Shown here: piece by piece, positions 24,263 to 36,065 of the stretch | Numbering within the stretch: the first letter of the stretch is position 1 | Layout: every line of letters starts with the position of its first letter | The notes under the pieces: model-generated | Databases searched by the model: none | Told to the model about the DNA's origin: nothing | What the model saw: only the letters and a program-made list of their open reading frames with translations | Source: Calamus simplicifolius | Lineage: Eukaryota > Streptophyta > Magnoliopsida > Arecales > Arecaceae | DNA: 64,000 bases | Direction of reading: 5' to 3' | NCBI GenBank assembly: GCA_900491605.1 | Contig: UESW01004256.1 | Span: 691,361 to 755,360 of the forward strand | Made by a program: the position numbers and the translations under genes

Positions 24263-25486
24263 TGATAAATGCACAAATAATCATCCTAAACATATTAATT
24301 AAGTAGTCAAATTACCTTTATTATTTAATATTTAATTATTTTATATAATATTTGCAGGTAAAGTCCTCAACTTAAAGAGCTCAATTTTAGCAGTCCAACG
24401 ACGTAAACGACACTCAAATCGGACTTAAAATAAGCTTGGAATTAAATTTACAATGATTTAGCTGTTTCTGCACGTATCTCAAAGCAAAGTCGGCAATCCA
24501 ATTGTCGATTTCATCATCTTTTCATCCAAATTTTCCTTCTTTTATCCCGATTCTTCTCCTCTTCCGATTCAATCGTTCCCCCCACCATTCAAGCAATAAA
24601 TTGGATTGGAAATCCTTAAATTGGAAGTGTGAACTTCATATGGAAGGAATTTTGATTTCGTTCATAATATCTCCGGGATTTCTCCGCGTCCGCGTCGTCT
24701 CTACATCCCAGCGTCTGATATGGAAACAGATCGCATCTTCTCCACGTCTGGGCCGCATCTGGGCCTCTACAAATAGCAACAAAGGGTGGGAAGCCAGGAG
24801 GGAGTTAGGGAGAGCAATTGGGAGCTCTCAAGCGGCCATCCGTGGGCATGGAGGTTCTTCTTGGAGGATCTGCATCCGTGAGCTTGTGGAAGCTCTGTTC
24901 CTAGGCGGCTTTGAGAGTTGGGAGGCAGCTGTTCCCAAGGTTCTAGGAGTCGTCTGTGGGCGTGGAGGTTCTTCTTGGAGGATCTGTTCGTGGCGTGGAG
25001 GCTCTGTTCCCAGGAGAGGAGACGTTCAGAGGAGTTTTCCCCAGGAGACGCTGTTCCCAAGAGACTCTGTTCACAGAGACTCTGTTCGTCCGTGGAGGTT
25101 CTAGTTGGAGTTCTTCTTGGAGAATTTATTGCTTTCTTGTTGCCTTCTTAATGTCAGAAAATAAAACTCTTTAATTTTAAATTTTAATATGCACTCTTGG
25201 ATGCTATTGAAATAAAACTTTTATTCATGTTTAATTGTTATTAAATTCTATTTAAGTAAAATAATTTTTGACTAGTCTATTCTTAAAAGGGACGGGCCAT
25301 GATCTACGGGGACCGTGCTCTTATAAAGATAGATCATATCTTAATTATTTTACACTATTAATTATCTATTTATTTAAATTATAAATTTATTTCAAGATAA
25401 CCGCTAAAGTCCCTGTGGATTTGATCCATTATTCTCGCTATTCTATTAGTGAAATTAAGGTATTTTAATTGTTGCACTACGCATCA
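24263..25486 (+). repeat. Athila 3' LTR
   Basis: 1224 bp, TGATAAATGCAC...GCATCA. It holds direct repeats of TGGAGGTTCTTCTTGGAGGA at 24849 and 24963 and ends at the GTAAC target copy. Open frames inside it (Gly/Arg/Trp-rich) are not genes. Confidence 0.88.
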
Positions 25487-27182
25487 GTAACCTGCTAAGG
25501 TGAGTGGGTTTCTCATCTAGCAATGAAAAGTTAATTTGAGCTACTATAATGAGATTAATACCTAGTCGTGGTATGTTATGTTTAGTAGAGTATTATGTAT
25601 GTTTTAAATGTGAGAAATGAGAACCTAGTATATTATATTCCGATACATGAGTTTTGAGCATGAGTTTTAAGCATAAAGAAATAAGCATGAGTTTTGAGCA
25701 TGAGTTTGACATAAAGACATAAGCATGAGTTTCGATGAGGGGATTGTTAATGTATACATGGCATATTTGCATGATAAAGCTTTACAAATAATGTATGTAT
25801 CATACTGAGCATCAGGCAGCTATGGGGTTGATCACCCTTTAGATTGTATTGTAGCATGAGCATTGCACACTACTATTGAGCCGACACCTCCTTGCGAATC
25901 GATCGTACAATAAACCCCGGAATCAGGGGTGAGTGCACGCTTGACCAGGCCAATGGGGCATGTTGTAAGCAGCCCATGGGGGAATGAATCATAGCTTAGT
26001 GGAGCTGGTTACTATATATAGCCCGTGGGGGCAGAGAGAAAACCCGAGGTTCCAGGATTAAGGAACAAAGAACTTTGCCGGGTGAACCGCACGGGTAAGG
26101 GGTGCTATTTGTGCGGGGATCCTGTTGCTAGTCACGCACCCGATGAGAGTATACCTACAGAAGGGCGACTATAGGGTGGTACCTCAGAGGCATTACACAC
26201 ACAGCCCAGTATCATGAGATTTAAAAGCATACATTGTTATTTGAAAAGGGCAGTGGGCCAAATAGTTATCCCAAGAGGGAGAGTTTACATGAGATGCCAG
26301 TGGGCAAGCAGATTCCGGTGGGAATCTGAAAATTTAATAAAGAAAGTCTGGGCTATAGATACAGACTCCATATCTTCATATTGTAATACATGGATTTTTA
26401 TCTTAATAAGTTAGCTTTCAGTGGAAAGTTAATGTAGAGTATTTTAGTACAGATATATTATTTGAAGAATAAGCTACATTTTATTTTATCTGATATCATG
26501 TTAAAAATGTACTTTGAGTTGTACAGGCTATATAGTATCAGCATACTGTTGAAAATGTGAGGTTATGGTTCTCTATTTCTCTATAATTAGATGGTTATCC
26601 AGTCACTGAGACTTAGGTCTCACCCCTCTATGATTGAAATTTTCTTTCAGATTAATGAGTATTTCTGTCAGGATCACAAGATAAGCAGGACGGAACCCTT
26701 AGCTGGTGAAGCTTGCTTGGATGCAAGGGTGTATAGATGCTAGACTTGTATATTGAGATAGTGTGGATTGATATTTATATTGTATATGTGTATGTGTACA
26801 GTGAGATGTAATTATGTTTCAGACCTTTTTGGATATGAATATGAGACTTATGTTTTGAAAGAAATTATGAGCATGATGTATGTACTTATGATTTTGATGT
26901 CGATTGTGAATGTGATCTTGTAAACTGCTTGAGGAATGTCATAAAAAATATTATCTGAGGAGGTTGATGCTTAGTGTTGATTGAGTGATGTGCATATATA
27001 TTTGAAATGAAAATAAAAAGTTTTTTTACAGGATATGTTTTGAAGCGTATGCCATTTATGATAATTAGTTGGGGTTCTCTAGCTCTTTATGGAGCGCTAT
27101 ATAAAGACTAGTAAAACTCTATCCGATTATCATAGATGTGCAGGTGTGCTGTCGGTGGCCCCAGAGAGAAGGGGAGCTGACA
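25487..27182 (+). mobile_element. Tekay-type family A solo LTR, right part
   Basis: Continues the LTR cut at 4669. The first bases, GTAACCTGCTAAGGTGAGTGG, match the reverse complement of the intact LTRs at about 8140-8160. It includes a TATA-like ACTATATATAGCCC near 26010 and ends GGGAGCTGACA at 27182, followed by the CCAAC duplication. Confidence 0.9.
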
Positions 27183-27591
27183 CCAACTGCCATACAGCCC
27201 GCTCATCCGCCTTTGCTGGGATCACGGGCGGTTACGGATACTGTGCAGTTGCCGATATCTGGGGAGCGCGTTTAACAGCCAGGCATCAACTTGCGGAGCC
27301 GATCTTAATAGAAGATAAGAACTGATTGTCATCGCCAAAGGGTAAGAGGGACCCCGAACATGTATAAAAGGATCGATCCCCGATGAGGAGGGATCTCTCT
27401 CTCGGAAGCTCTACTCATAAAAATTTCTGTTCTCCAAGTCTCTAACTTGAGCATCGAAGGGTCCCTATCGGAATCGCTGGTCTAGGACTTCTTGCATGTT
27501 CCAGGAGGAAGGAGGCGCCCTGTTCGTACTTCTGAAGACTCGCCCAGACCTCCTCTTACACGACGCTCCTCACAGTGATTTGGCAGCAACA
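27183..27591 (+). mobile_element. 3' end of the outer Tat-type LTR
   Basis: After CCAAC (27183-27187), GC-rich sequence resumes. It contains a TATA-like TGTATAAAAGG (27361-27371), the ACTTGAGCATCGAAGG segment shared with the LTR at 51252-52315, and the end CAGCAACA at 27591. I read it as U3/R/U5 of the element whose antisense ORF lies at 1-1392. The LTR start is not resolved. Confidence 0.6.
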
Positions 27592-28888
27592 ATGATTATT
27601 ATGTTATGGACCATCTCATTAGACCTAACATATTAGATATGTTATTTAAATTTAGTTTCATCTCATTTTAAAAATAAATTTTATTACTATAATAATATTT
27701 GATGATATTATTTACTTTTTCATTCAAAAAGGCAATGTTACAACATGTTAATTCTATTGAGAAGTTCCATTTTAATGCAATTCATTAATTTGTTCATCTG
27801 GATTCAAGTAAAACTAAACCTATTCATCCTTCTAAATGAGTTTATAATATATGCATGCTTATACCATATTTGCATTTGTTTTTGCTTTTCTTTGTGTGTT
27901 AGAACTAAGACTGTCCCAAATAGCTATAGATTTCCTCATAATCTCATGACACTTGGAGTTCTTATAAGTAAAGATCCTTGAAGATAGAAGAAAAAGATAT
28001 GTTGGACATAAATTTTGAAAAGTATCACTTAAAAAGAACATCCACACATCGAGAATCTCTCATAAAGCCAAAGATCGTATAAAAATAGACCACATGTGTT
28101 GTTAAAAAAAAGCCAATCATATGGTTTACGACTTATCTACTATTTTAGATTGTTGCTTTATTTATATATTTAATATAGAATTCAATTTAATTTAAGAACA
28201 GATGCTTTTTAATTATAAACTAATTATTCACTTTTATAATTTTAGAGGTGGGGCTTTTCTATTGGTATTAAAAACCATAGACAATATAATTTTTGTTAAA
28301 ATATTTCAAATTTAATTAAAATGATTGTTATCATATTGTATTTGACAATTATAAACTTCTATTGAAATACTTTAAATAGTCTCATTTTTCATATTTATAA
28401 GTGTCCAAATTTGTAGTCATGGCATTATTGAAATGCTAGGAAAGCTCAACAAAAAATCCTCAAAAGATTATATTTTTATAGACATTTCATAATAGTGTCA
28501 AAAACTAATTTTTAATGTAACTTAAAGTAAAATTTATTCAAAATTTGATAAAATGTTTGTTTTTATTATTGCGAGGAGATATTAGATATTAGGCAGTAAC
28601 TTTGAAGGAGGAATGATAATGGAATGAAAGAGGTATAGGAACGAAATAATGAAATGGGGTCGGAGGTCCCAATTTCTATTCTTATTCTTACTAAAGAAAA
28701 TTAATTTTTATTTTATTTCTATAAATAATTTTTTATTTTTATACTATTAAAAAATAAATAAATATCCATCATGTTTTATTTTTTAATAATATATATAATT
28801 TTTTAATAAAAATTATAAAATAATTTTATAAATATAAAAATATAAAAATATTATAAGAATCTATGCAGTAGAATAAGATGGCTGGAGA
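27592..28888. other. AT-rich intergenic DNA
   Basis: No supported gene or element. Short open frames here have no recognisable domain. Confidence 0.6.
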
Positions 28889-29757
28889 TATGGGGTAAAA
28901 TCGTCATCGCATTAATATTCGTGCATGTGACAAAAGGTTAGGATTATTTTCGATTTTTGCCCGCCAGATATCACGTGTAGAAAAAGATAAAATTGCCATA
29001 CCTTGGCCGGTCTGAGCTTCGATGAGACCGAGCTATTTCTATGCTTCGTCAAACCCGAGCTATTCCTATGCTTCAGCCAGATCGAGTCGCATTTATCCCT
29101 CAGCAAAATCGAGATATCCTTGAACCTTTGCGAAACCGAGCTACATCCATATCTAGCCCAAGTACACTTGCTACCTATCGTTACGGTGAATCCTTTACGT
29201 GATGAACGGCTCCGATCACCTAATTTTTAAAGTGGTTTCCTCAAAGAGTAAGTGTGAGAAATTAATGAAAGTTCAAATTCATGAATGTCTCGCAATATTT
29301 TAGCCATATAGGTCCCCAACCGTTCTAAGAGAAAAATAAAGCCAATAATGCCAAATGTAGCCTAGACTAGCCTAGAGTCTATAACTAGTCAAATCTCAAA
29401 GCACCCACCTGCTTTCCTAACCGTTAATCCTCTAACAAATAGGATTTGAATCTCACTTACCTCGTAACAAACCTGATTCGAATCAGAGTCGAATCATTCC
29501 GATTTCCTACCTCCCAAGACACATTCGAGGAATCAGGTGAGCAACCCACCAATATTCAGACAGTTTATAAATATATTTCTCAAAAACTTTTTAGGTACGC
29601 TTACTTTCTCACTGAAAAATTCATTGAAGCTCAAACAGCATTTAGAGTTCTCGGTAGGTCATTCTTGAGGGACTTTTTTGTAAGAGTCTTCTTCTCGTAT
29701 CTGCTTGTTGTGAATCTTCACTGATTTGAGCATCGAAAGATTTTCCGTAGAAATCAT
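28889..29757 (+). mobile_element. Degraded Tat-type LTR (same family as 51252-52315)
   Basis: It shares with the LTR at 51252, in the same order, GGTAAAATCGTCATCGCATTA, TTCGAATCAGAGTCGAATC, a GAGGGACTTTTTTGTAAGAG segment and TTGAGCATCGAAAG. It is AT-shifted and has no clear ends or gag, so it is a solo LTR or fragment. Confidence 0.65.
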
Positions 29758-29978
29758 CTTTAATATTTTTTATAAAAAAATTATCTTACAGATATGTCCA
29801 AATGAAAGATTAACATTCAGATACGGAAGCAGACTGCATTCGGGTTGAAAAGCGAACTTTGATCATAATCAGCGAGGGTTTCTCTGTTTGAGCCTGCTTT
29901 AAGATTAGTGTTCATCCCCTTCGCTGTTGCTGATCTCCGGTGATCTGGTCGCCGCTTCCGATCATCAACGGTGGGCTG

Positions 29979-31823
29979 ATGGCTTCTTCCCCTGCGTCTT
30001 CTTCGGTGGTGCCTGATGTATCTGGGCCGGCTGTTCGGGCATGGCGGAGTGCTTCTGCTGCTCGGTTTGAGTGGATTGCTCCTTCCCCATATTCGGCGGA
30101 GGTGGTGGAGCTTGAGCGCTTGTTCCCGGACATCATTCATGTCCCTAAATGTTCTCTGGAGGTGGAAGCTACAGCTTGGGAGAGGTCGTCGTTGTTAGCC
30201 CGCAGCCTCTCCCGCTGGGTTCCGCCTGAGGTGATCCTCAGAGAGCTTCGTCGAGCTGGTGTGCACTGAGAGGTGGAAGCTGTCATTCTCTCCCATAAGC
30301 ATTACATTCCTCATTTCCATGATCTTGAAGCCAGGGATCTTGTTTTGCACCGACCGTGGGTTGTGAATTGGCAACCGATTGCGGTCGCCGAATGGCAAGC
30401 GGAGTTTGTCCCCGGGAACGACACCCTTCTCAGTGCTCTACTGTGGATCCGTCTTCCTTGGCTTCCATTGGAGTTCTGGTCGGATGAGATCCTGTCCTTG
30501 ATTCTCTCGGCTGCAGGGGAATTCCAATTTTCTGATGATGCTACTAAGATGAAGAACCGGGGGGGTTCACCCGTGCTTGCGTACGAGTTGATGTAGGCAG
30601 CCCTCTCAGGCCAGGGGTAAGGATTCGTGGAAGCAAGGAACCCTTTTGGCAGCAATTCTCCTATGAGAATATTGATGGTATTTGTCCTTCCTGTGCTTCT
30701 CTGCATCTTGTGGATTCCTGTGGGGTGGAGTCGGAGCGTGTTCTTTCCCAGGCTGCGCCGCGGTTTGGTTCGTGGATGGCTGCAGTCCGGCATAGGAAGA
30801 CCCCTTGGTGCAGGCTTTAGCTCCCACAGTGCTGGCTCGGGGGGAAGCGCAGCATCCCCTTGCTTCGGAAGTTGGATGGAAACTCCCTAGGAAACTGGCT
30901 CGTCGATCAGGGAAGGGTGCCATGCCGGCTTCTGAGTCTAAGACTCAGACTGGGTTTCAATCTGGCGGCGCTCGTCGATCTGGGAGTGGTGCCGTGCCGG
31001 TTTCTGAGTCTGAGTCTCAGAATGGGTTTCAATCTGGTGGCCAGGCTTCCCCTTCTTCTCCACAGGTGTCAGAGCAGAGTAGGGAGGCCTCAGGTCAGCC
31101 GTGTCGGTTCTCTGCTGCCGTGCCGGTTTCAGATCCTAAGTCTCTGTCTAGGTGTCAAATGGCTGAAGGTGTTCAGCCAGGGATAAAGGTCCTTAATCCA
31201 TTCTCTGCACTGCATTCTAATTCAGACATTAGATCCTCAGACTACTGCTTGGTCTCGACTCTGGTCACTTCGAAGCGGGGCCACCGATTGAGTCTAGGTC
31301 GCAGAGTTTTGCTTGTGAGGGCTCTAAATCTAAAGGAAAGGCCCCTCATGCGAGAAAAGGCAAAGGACATGTATCCTTTATTTTTTCGGCTGCTGGTGAT
31401 TCAGTTCGGGGCTCGGGTGTCCAAACTCGCCGGGGAGCTAAGAAACTCCGTGGTCTTGCTGAGCCTATCCCGGGGTCTTCATATGGGGTCCCCCAATAGG
31501 AGCCGAGGGGGGGAATTACCATCAATGTTATGGTCCCTCAGCCTAAGCAGTCCATTCTGCATGGTGATCCTATGGAGGAGCCAGAGTCCTCTTTGCCTCC
31601 CATGGCGTCAGGGATAGATCATGACTCTGCTATCTCCCTTCTTAAGAAAGTTATTCAGCAAGAGGACTTAGTTATGGCTATGGATCTGGCACAGGATGTG
31701 TGTCAGGGATCGGGGGGATGCACTGATTCGGAGCTTGGGGGCTCCCACACTACTAGCAACTTGTTTGTTTTGAAGATATATGGGGATATGGATGCAGTCC
31801 TCCCCACTCAATCTACTAAATGA
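29979..31823 (+). pseudogene. LINE-1 ORF1: RNA-binding gag-like protein
   Basis: Starts at 29979 (MASSPASSSVVPD). The DUF4283 region (LLARSLSRWVPPEVILRELRRAG, RDLVLHRPWVVNW, LLSALLWIRLPWLPLEFW) spans 30060-30560, interrupted by an in-frame TGA at 30267-30269. After a frame change near 30597 a zinc-knuckle-like CPSCASLHLVDSC follows at about 30689-30727. Next is a low-complexity Ser/Gly-rich tail with further frame changes. The last open piece ends with TGA at 31821-31823, overlapping the ORF2 ATG (31820-31822). The protein is expected to coat LINE RNA. Confidence 0.8.
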
Positions 31824-34800
31824 AGATTCTCTTTTGGAATGTGCGAGGTGCTCAGAAACCTTCGTTTCGCTCCTCGTTTGGTAAGTTGCTGCGGCTTCAT
31901 GATTTTGACATTTGTGTTTTGGTGGAGACCCGTCTGTCTGGGAATAGCCTGGCTCGTCTACGGAGACAGCTTTCCAGATTATAGGATTCTTACACCATTG
32001 AGTCGGTTGGTCTATCAGGTGGCATTCTGGTTCTCTGGAGAAATAATAACATTAGGGTGATGCCTTCCATGGATGTGGTCAGCAGGTGTCACTGGTCATC
32101 TCGGAGGGATCCTCAGCTCCCTGGCTTCTTTCGGGTGTCTATGCTAGTACTGACTTCAGACTGCGATGTGAGCTATGGGTGGAGCTTCTTTCTCTTCTTT
32201 CTCAGGGCTTACCCTCCCTTATTATAGGTGATTTTTACTGCATTGTTGGGGCTGATGAGAAAAGAGGGGGTCGGCCGTTTCTTGGATCACCAGATGTTGT
32301 TGAGTTTAGATCCTTTATATCTTCTGCTGGGCTCTTGGATTGGAATTTTCTGGATGCCAATTCACATGGTGTAACAATCGCCAGGGTACTGCCCGAGTGT
32401 GGGAAAGACTGGATAGGGTCATGGCGTCTCCTTCCTGGCTCCAGCTTTTCCCTTTATTACTGTTACTCATTTATCCATAATTGGCTCGATCATTGTCCTA
32501 TTCTTGTTTCTACTGATCATACTATTCATCAGAGTAGGATGTTTAGATTCTAGAAATTCTGGACCTTCTATTCATCTGCCAGATCTATCATCTCACATGT
32601 TTGGAGATTACCTATTCGAGGGAGCGCGACTTATAGACTGTCTCGGCGTCTAATTCTTGCTGGTCGTCATCTCTCTAGATGGAATAGAAGAGAGGTGGGG
32701 GATATTGTCAGGCAAGTTGAGCAGGTGGAGTCTATCATCTCCACTTTGCAGTCGAAAGAGGACCTGGAGGGGTTCCTTCACTAGTCGGATCTTTCGACTC
32801 TCAGATCCTGTGTGGCTAAGAACCACTCTCTTTTGTTGCAGCAGGAGACTTTTTGGAGGCAAAGGTCCAGAATCCAGTGGATTAGGGAGGGGATCGCAAT
32901 ACTAGATTCTTTCATCAGGCCACTTTGAAGCGTCGTGCGAGGAACCGCATTAGGCGTTTAGTTGATGATGAGGGGGAGATTCAGGAGGATGTTCAGGTGA
33001 TCAAGAACTTGTTATTTCAGTTCTTTCAGTCTAGATGGACGGAACATTCTGGTGTAGGCTACCCAGTATTTCCTGTTCAGCCCCCCTTCAGGGTCACCAC
33101 TGTGGAGAATGCTCTTCTTATCAGGCCGATTTTGGCGGACGACATTCAGCAGGCTTTATGGGATCTTGGTGCTGACAAAGCCCCTGGGCCATATGGGTTC
33201 CCTCCTTTGTTCTTCTGCTTCTATTGGGATATAGTGGGTCAGGAGGTTGTGCAGGCCATTCAGCTTGTGTTTCATTCTCACTCTATTCCCTCTGATTGGA
33301 ATCGGACCCTTATTACCTTGGTGCCTAAACGCCCTGATGCCTCCTCCCTTCAGCATTACAGGCCTATCAGTCTGTGCACTACCTTATATAAGGTGTGTGC
33401 ACGCCTTTTGGTTTTCCGTCTATCTCCGGTGATCCCTCGTCTCATATCCCCTGAGCAGGGTGCATTTATTAGGGGACGAAGTATTATTGACAACGCCCTT
33501 TTAGCCCAAGAATTCATGCATAACCTTCAGCGAGCTTCTGCACGTCAAAGTCTTATGGCTGTTAAGCTTGATATGGAGAGAGCTTATGACAGAATGAGCT
33601 GGGATTTTCTGAGATATACTCTTGCTGAGTTTGGGTTTGATGGTTGTTTTGTTGACTGGATTATGGCATGTGTTTATCGGCCATCTTTCTCTCTCATCAT
33701 TAATAGAGGTCAGACGAATTATTTTCACTCTGAGGTTGGATTGAGTCAGGGTTGTCCTCTGTCCCATTTTCTCTTTATTCTTTTTGCTGATGCTCTATCC
33801 AGGGCTCTCATTCAGGCTCAGATGGATCTGTCTCTTGCTCCCTACCCTGCGAGTCCCAGCGGGCCAACCCTCTCCCACCTTCTATTCGCTGATGACTGCA
33901 TTCTTTTGGGGAAGGCTTCTATTTGTAATGCTTCCATATTTGCATCCATTTTGCAGACTTATTGTTGGGATTCCGGTCAGAAAATTAATTTAAGTAAATC
34001 TCTGATCTGCTTTAGTCCAAAGACATCTGCTGCTGTTAGGGGATCTATCTTGCACATCATGGGCATTACTTCTCAGGCTGATCGACTATCCTACCTTGGG
34101 ATCCCAATCACGGGAAGAAGGCCTCGTCGTTCTGATTTCAATGCTCTGGAGAGGAGGGTTCGCGAATGATTGGATGGGTGGCAGGTCACTGGGCTATCGA
34201 TGATGGCTAGGATCACTCTCTTACATTCAGTGCTATCTTCGCTTCCTCTCTATCTGTTATCTAATGCGGCCATCCCTGTGTCTTGCCTGAGGAAGATTGA
34301 GCAATTCTTTCGGGACTTCCTCTGGGCCTCGGGGCAGGACGGTCATGGGGTCCATCTTCTGGCCTGGGATATCATCTGTATGCCGACTGCTGATGGTGGT
34401 CTTGGAATCCAATCTCTCGTTGCTAGGAGGGAGGCTTTGATTGCTAGGCATGCCTCGCGATTCTTGCTTGATCCACGCTGTTTGTGGAGGTCCTTTATGC
34501 ATGGAAAATATGGAGATTGGGACCAGTCCATTGACACTCAGTCTTCTCGTGCGCACTCCTTCTTCTGGAAAGAGGTCTGTCGATATGCTTCGGATGTTCT
34601 GGATTGCACCTCTTGGATGATTGGGGATGGTACTTCTGTCGATGTCCTTCAGACACTTGGATTACCGACCTCCCCCTGTCACGATGGCCAACCTTCGTGA
34701 CCACAGATATCCCTAATGGTATGAGAGTTTGTGATCTTCTTACCCTTGATCATATTGACTGGGACTTTTCGCTGGCGTCTAACCTCTTCGGTGGTGAGCT

Positions 34801-35869
34801 TTATCGCCGTATTACTTCTATTCCTCTCATTCCGAGTCACGCTACCGATATTAGGGTATGGCGGAGATCCTGCTTGACTCGGGCTTCTATCAGGGACCTC
34901 CTGCATATCTATAGGCCTCTGCCCTTGCATGTTATGGACTTAGCATGGATTTGGCATATTCCCATTCACCCTAGAGTTCGTCTGTTCATATGGAAGCTTG
35001 CTTGGAATGTTCTTCCTACCTGTTCTTTGCTCTCTAGGAGAGGGATGAGAATCACGCCTATTTGCCCGATGTGTAGTCTTGAGGAGGAAACAGTAGATCA
35101 TGCTATCTTCTTATGCCCCAGAGCTAGACAGATTTGGCAAAGGGTAGGTGCGTGCCCTTGGCTGCACGATCTGGACTCCCATCGTATATCTTTCCTCAGA
35201 CAGATCAGATAGGACACGAGGAGAGGGAACCATCAGTCGGGTCCAAGGTTGGCTTATGTTGCTCACCAGATTTGGTTGTCCGGAACCAGTTTGTGTTCTC
35301 GGACGTGCTCACTCCTGCTTTTTGGGTTGTCAGGACTGCTATCTCCTTATATGTTGAGTACACTCTGCATCAGAGGACTATTGATGTTGATAGCCTTGGC
35401 CTCTGGGACTTCCATGCTGCTTTAGCAGCGAACCGGCGTATAGTCTTCATCTCTTGGGAGCCCCCACCTCCAGGGTTTGTCAAAATCAATTTTGATGGGA
35501 GTGTTCATGGTAGATGTGCGGGATCTGCTTTTATGATTCGGGGTCGAAGGGTTCTCTACTTGCGGCTGGTGGATTTGGGCTTCTTGACCTTCTGTTCCCC
35601 TTGCTGAATTATATGCAGCTTGGGCCGATATCTCTCATGCCCTTCGGAGCCTACGTGGTCAGAGGCTTATTATAGAGGGCGACTCTGCTACGGTTATTAG
35701 TTGGATCCATCAGGAGTTCAATGTCCACCTGCCGACTATCCCTTTGATCAGCGACATCCGATATCTCCTTCTAGGTGCTGTCAGCGTTCAGATTCGCTAT
35801 ATCTACAGGGAGGCCAACTCAGCGGCCGATTGGATTGCTGCTAGGGTGGCCTATCATTTTGATTTTTGA
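31820..35869 (+). pseudogene. LINE-1 ORF2: endonuclease, reverse transcriptase, RNase H
   Basis: Starts MKILFWNVRGAQKPSFRSSF (APE-type endonuclease). The endonuclease part has a stop near 31981 and several frame changes to about 32550. The longest open stretch (32925-34169) is reverse transcriptase: KAPGPYGFPPLFF, RPISLCTTLYKV, GAFIRGRSIIDN, KLDMERAYDRMSW, GLSQGCPLS and the catalytic FADDCILLG. A TGA at 34167-34169 interrupts it before GWQVTGLSMMARI. The zinc-binding region follows (CPMCSLEEETVDHAIFLCPRARQIW, about 35067-35140). RNase H comes last (KINFDGSVHGRCAGSAF, ELYAAW, IIEGDSATVI, YREANSAADWIA), ending at 35869. Such a C-terminal archaea-like RNase H is known in plant L1 elements. Confidence 0.88.
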
Positions 35870-35981
35870 AGTTGAAAGCAGGACGATCCTTGTCCCCTTA
35901 TTCTATTACAAATTTTATATTCGGATATATCTAATTTAACTTACCTTATAATGATGTGATCATTCATCGACCTTCTACTTT

Positions 35982-36000
35982 TTTTTTTCTTTTTTTTTTT
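35982..36000 (-). other. LINE-2 poly(A) tail
   Basis: T-rich run interrupted by one C on the plus strand, preceded by GTACCAAAAA-type sequence on the minus strand. It sits directly against the left target duplication, as expected from target-primed reverse transcription. Confidence 0.85.
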
Positions 36001-36065
36001 GGTACAAGCGGATAATCATACTAATCTAGTACGAATTATCCTGATATGTCAGAATACAAAATTTG

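Larger units (their letters stand above)
4670..25486 (+). mobile_element. Athila-type Ty3 element (split by a complete family A element)
   Basis: LTRs are at 4670-5807 and 24263-25486. The left copy has lost the canonical TG (TAATAAACGCAC versus TGATAAATGCAC). The flanks are GTAAG (4665-4669) and GTAAC (25487-25491). The uninterrupted LTR copies read GAGGAGTAACCT here, so the duplication is GTAAC with one later change. Lineage markers are the tRNA-Asp-type primer site, FMDDFSVFG in the reverse transcriptase, and a conserved GCGCTCTTGGGAGGTAACCC segment after pol at about 23202. All coding parts are broken, so the copy is not autonomous. Positions 6505-17329 plus one TCAGC copy belong to the inserted element. 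Confidence 0.9.
29815..35968 (+). mobile_element. LINE-1: L1-type LINE, nearly full length, decayed
   Basis: Order: short 5' leader, ORF1 (DUF4283 plus CCHC), ORF2 (endonuclease, reverse transcriptase, zinc-binding, RNase H). Its 3' part is followed by LINE-2, which inserted at 35969-35981. I see no clear poly(A) tail or target duplication. The start is approximate, placed where similarity to the LINE-2 leader begins. Confidence 0.85.

Noticed and set aside
24502..25151. Gly/Arg/Trp-rich open frames (up to 200 codons) in the Athila 3' LTR
   Set aside because: Entirely within an LTR and not preserved in the 5' LTR. The repeated VEVLLG-type peptides reflect DNA direct repeats.
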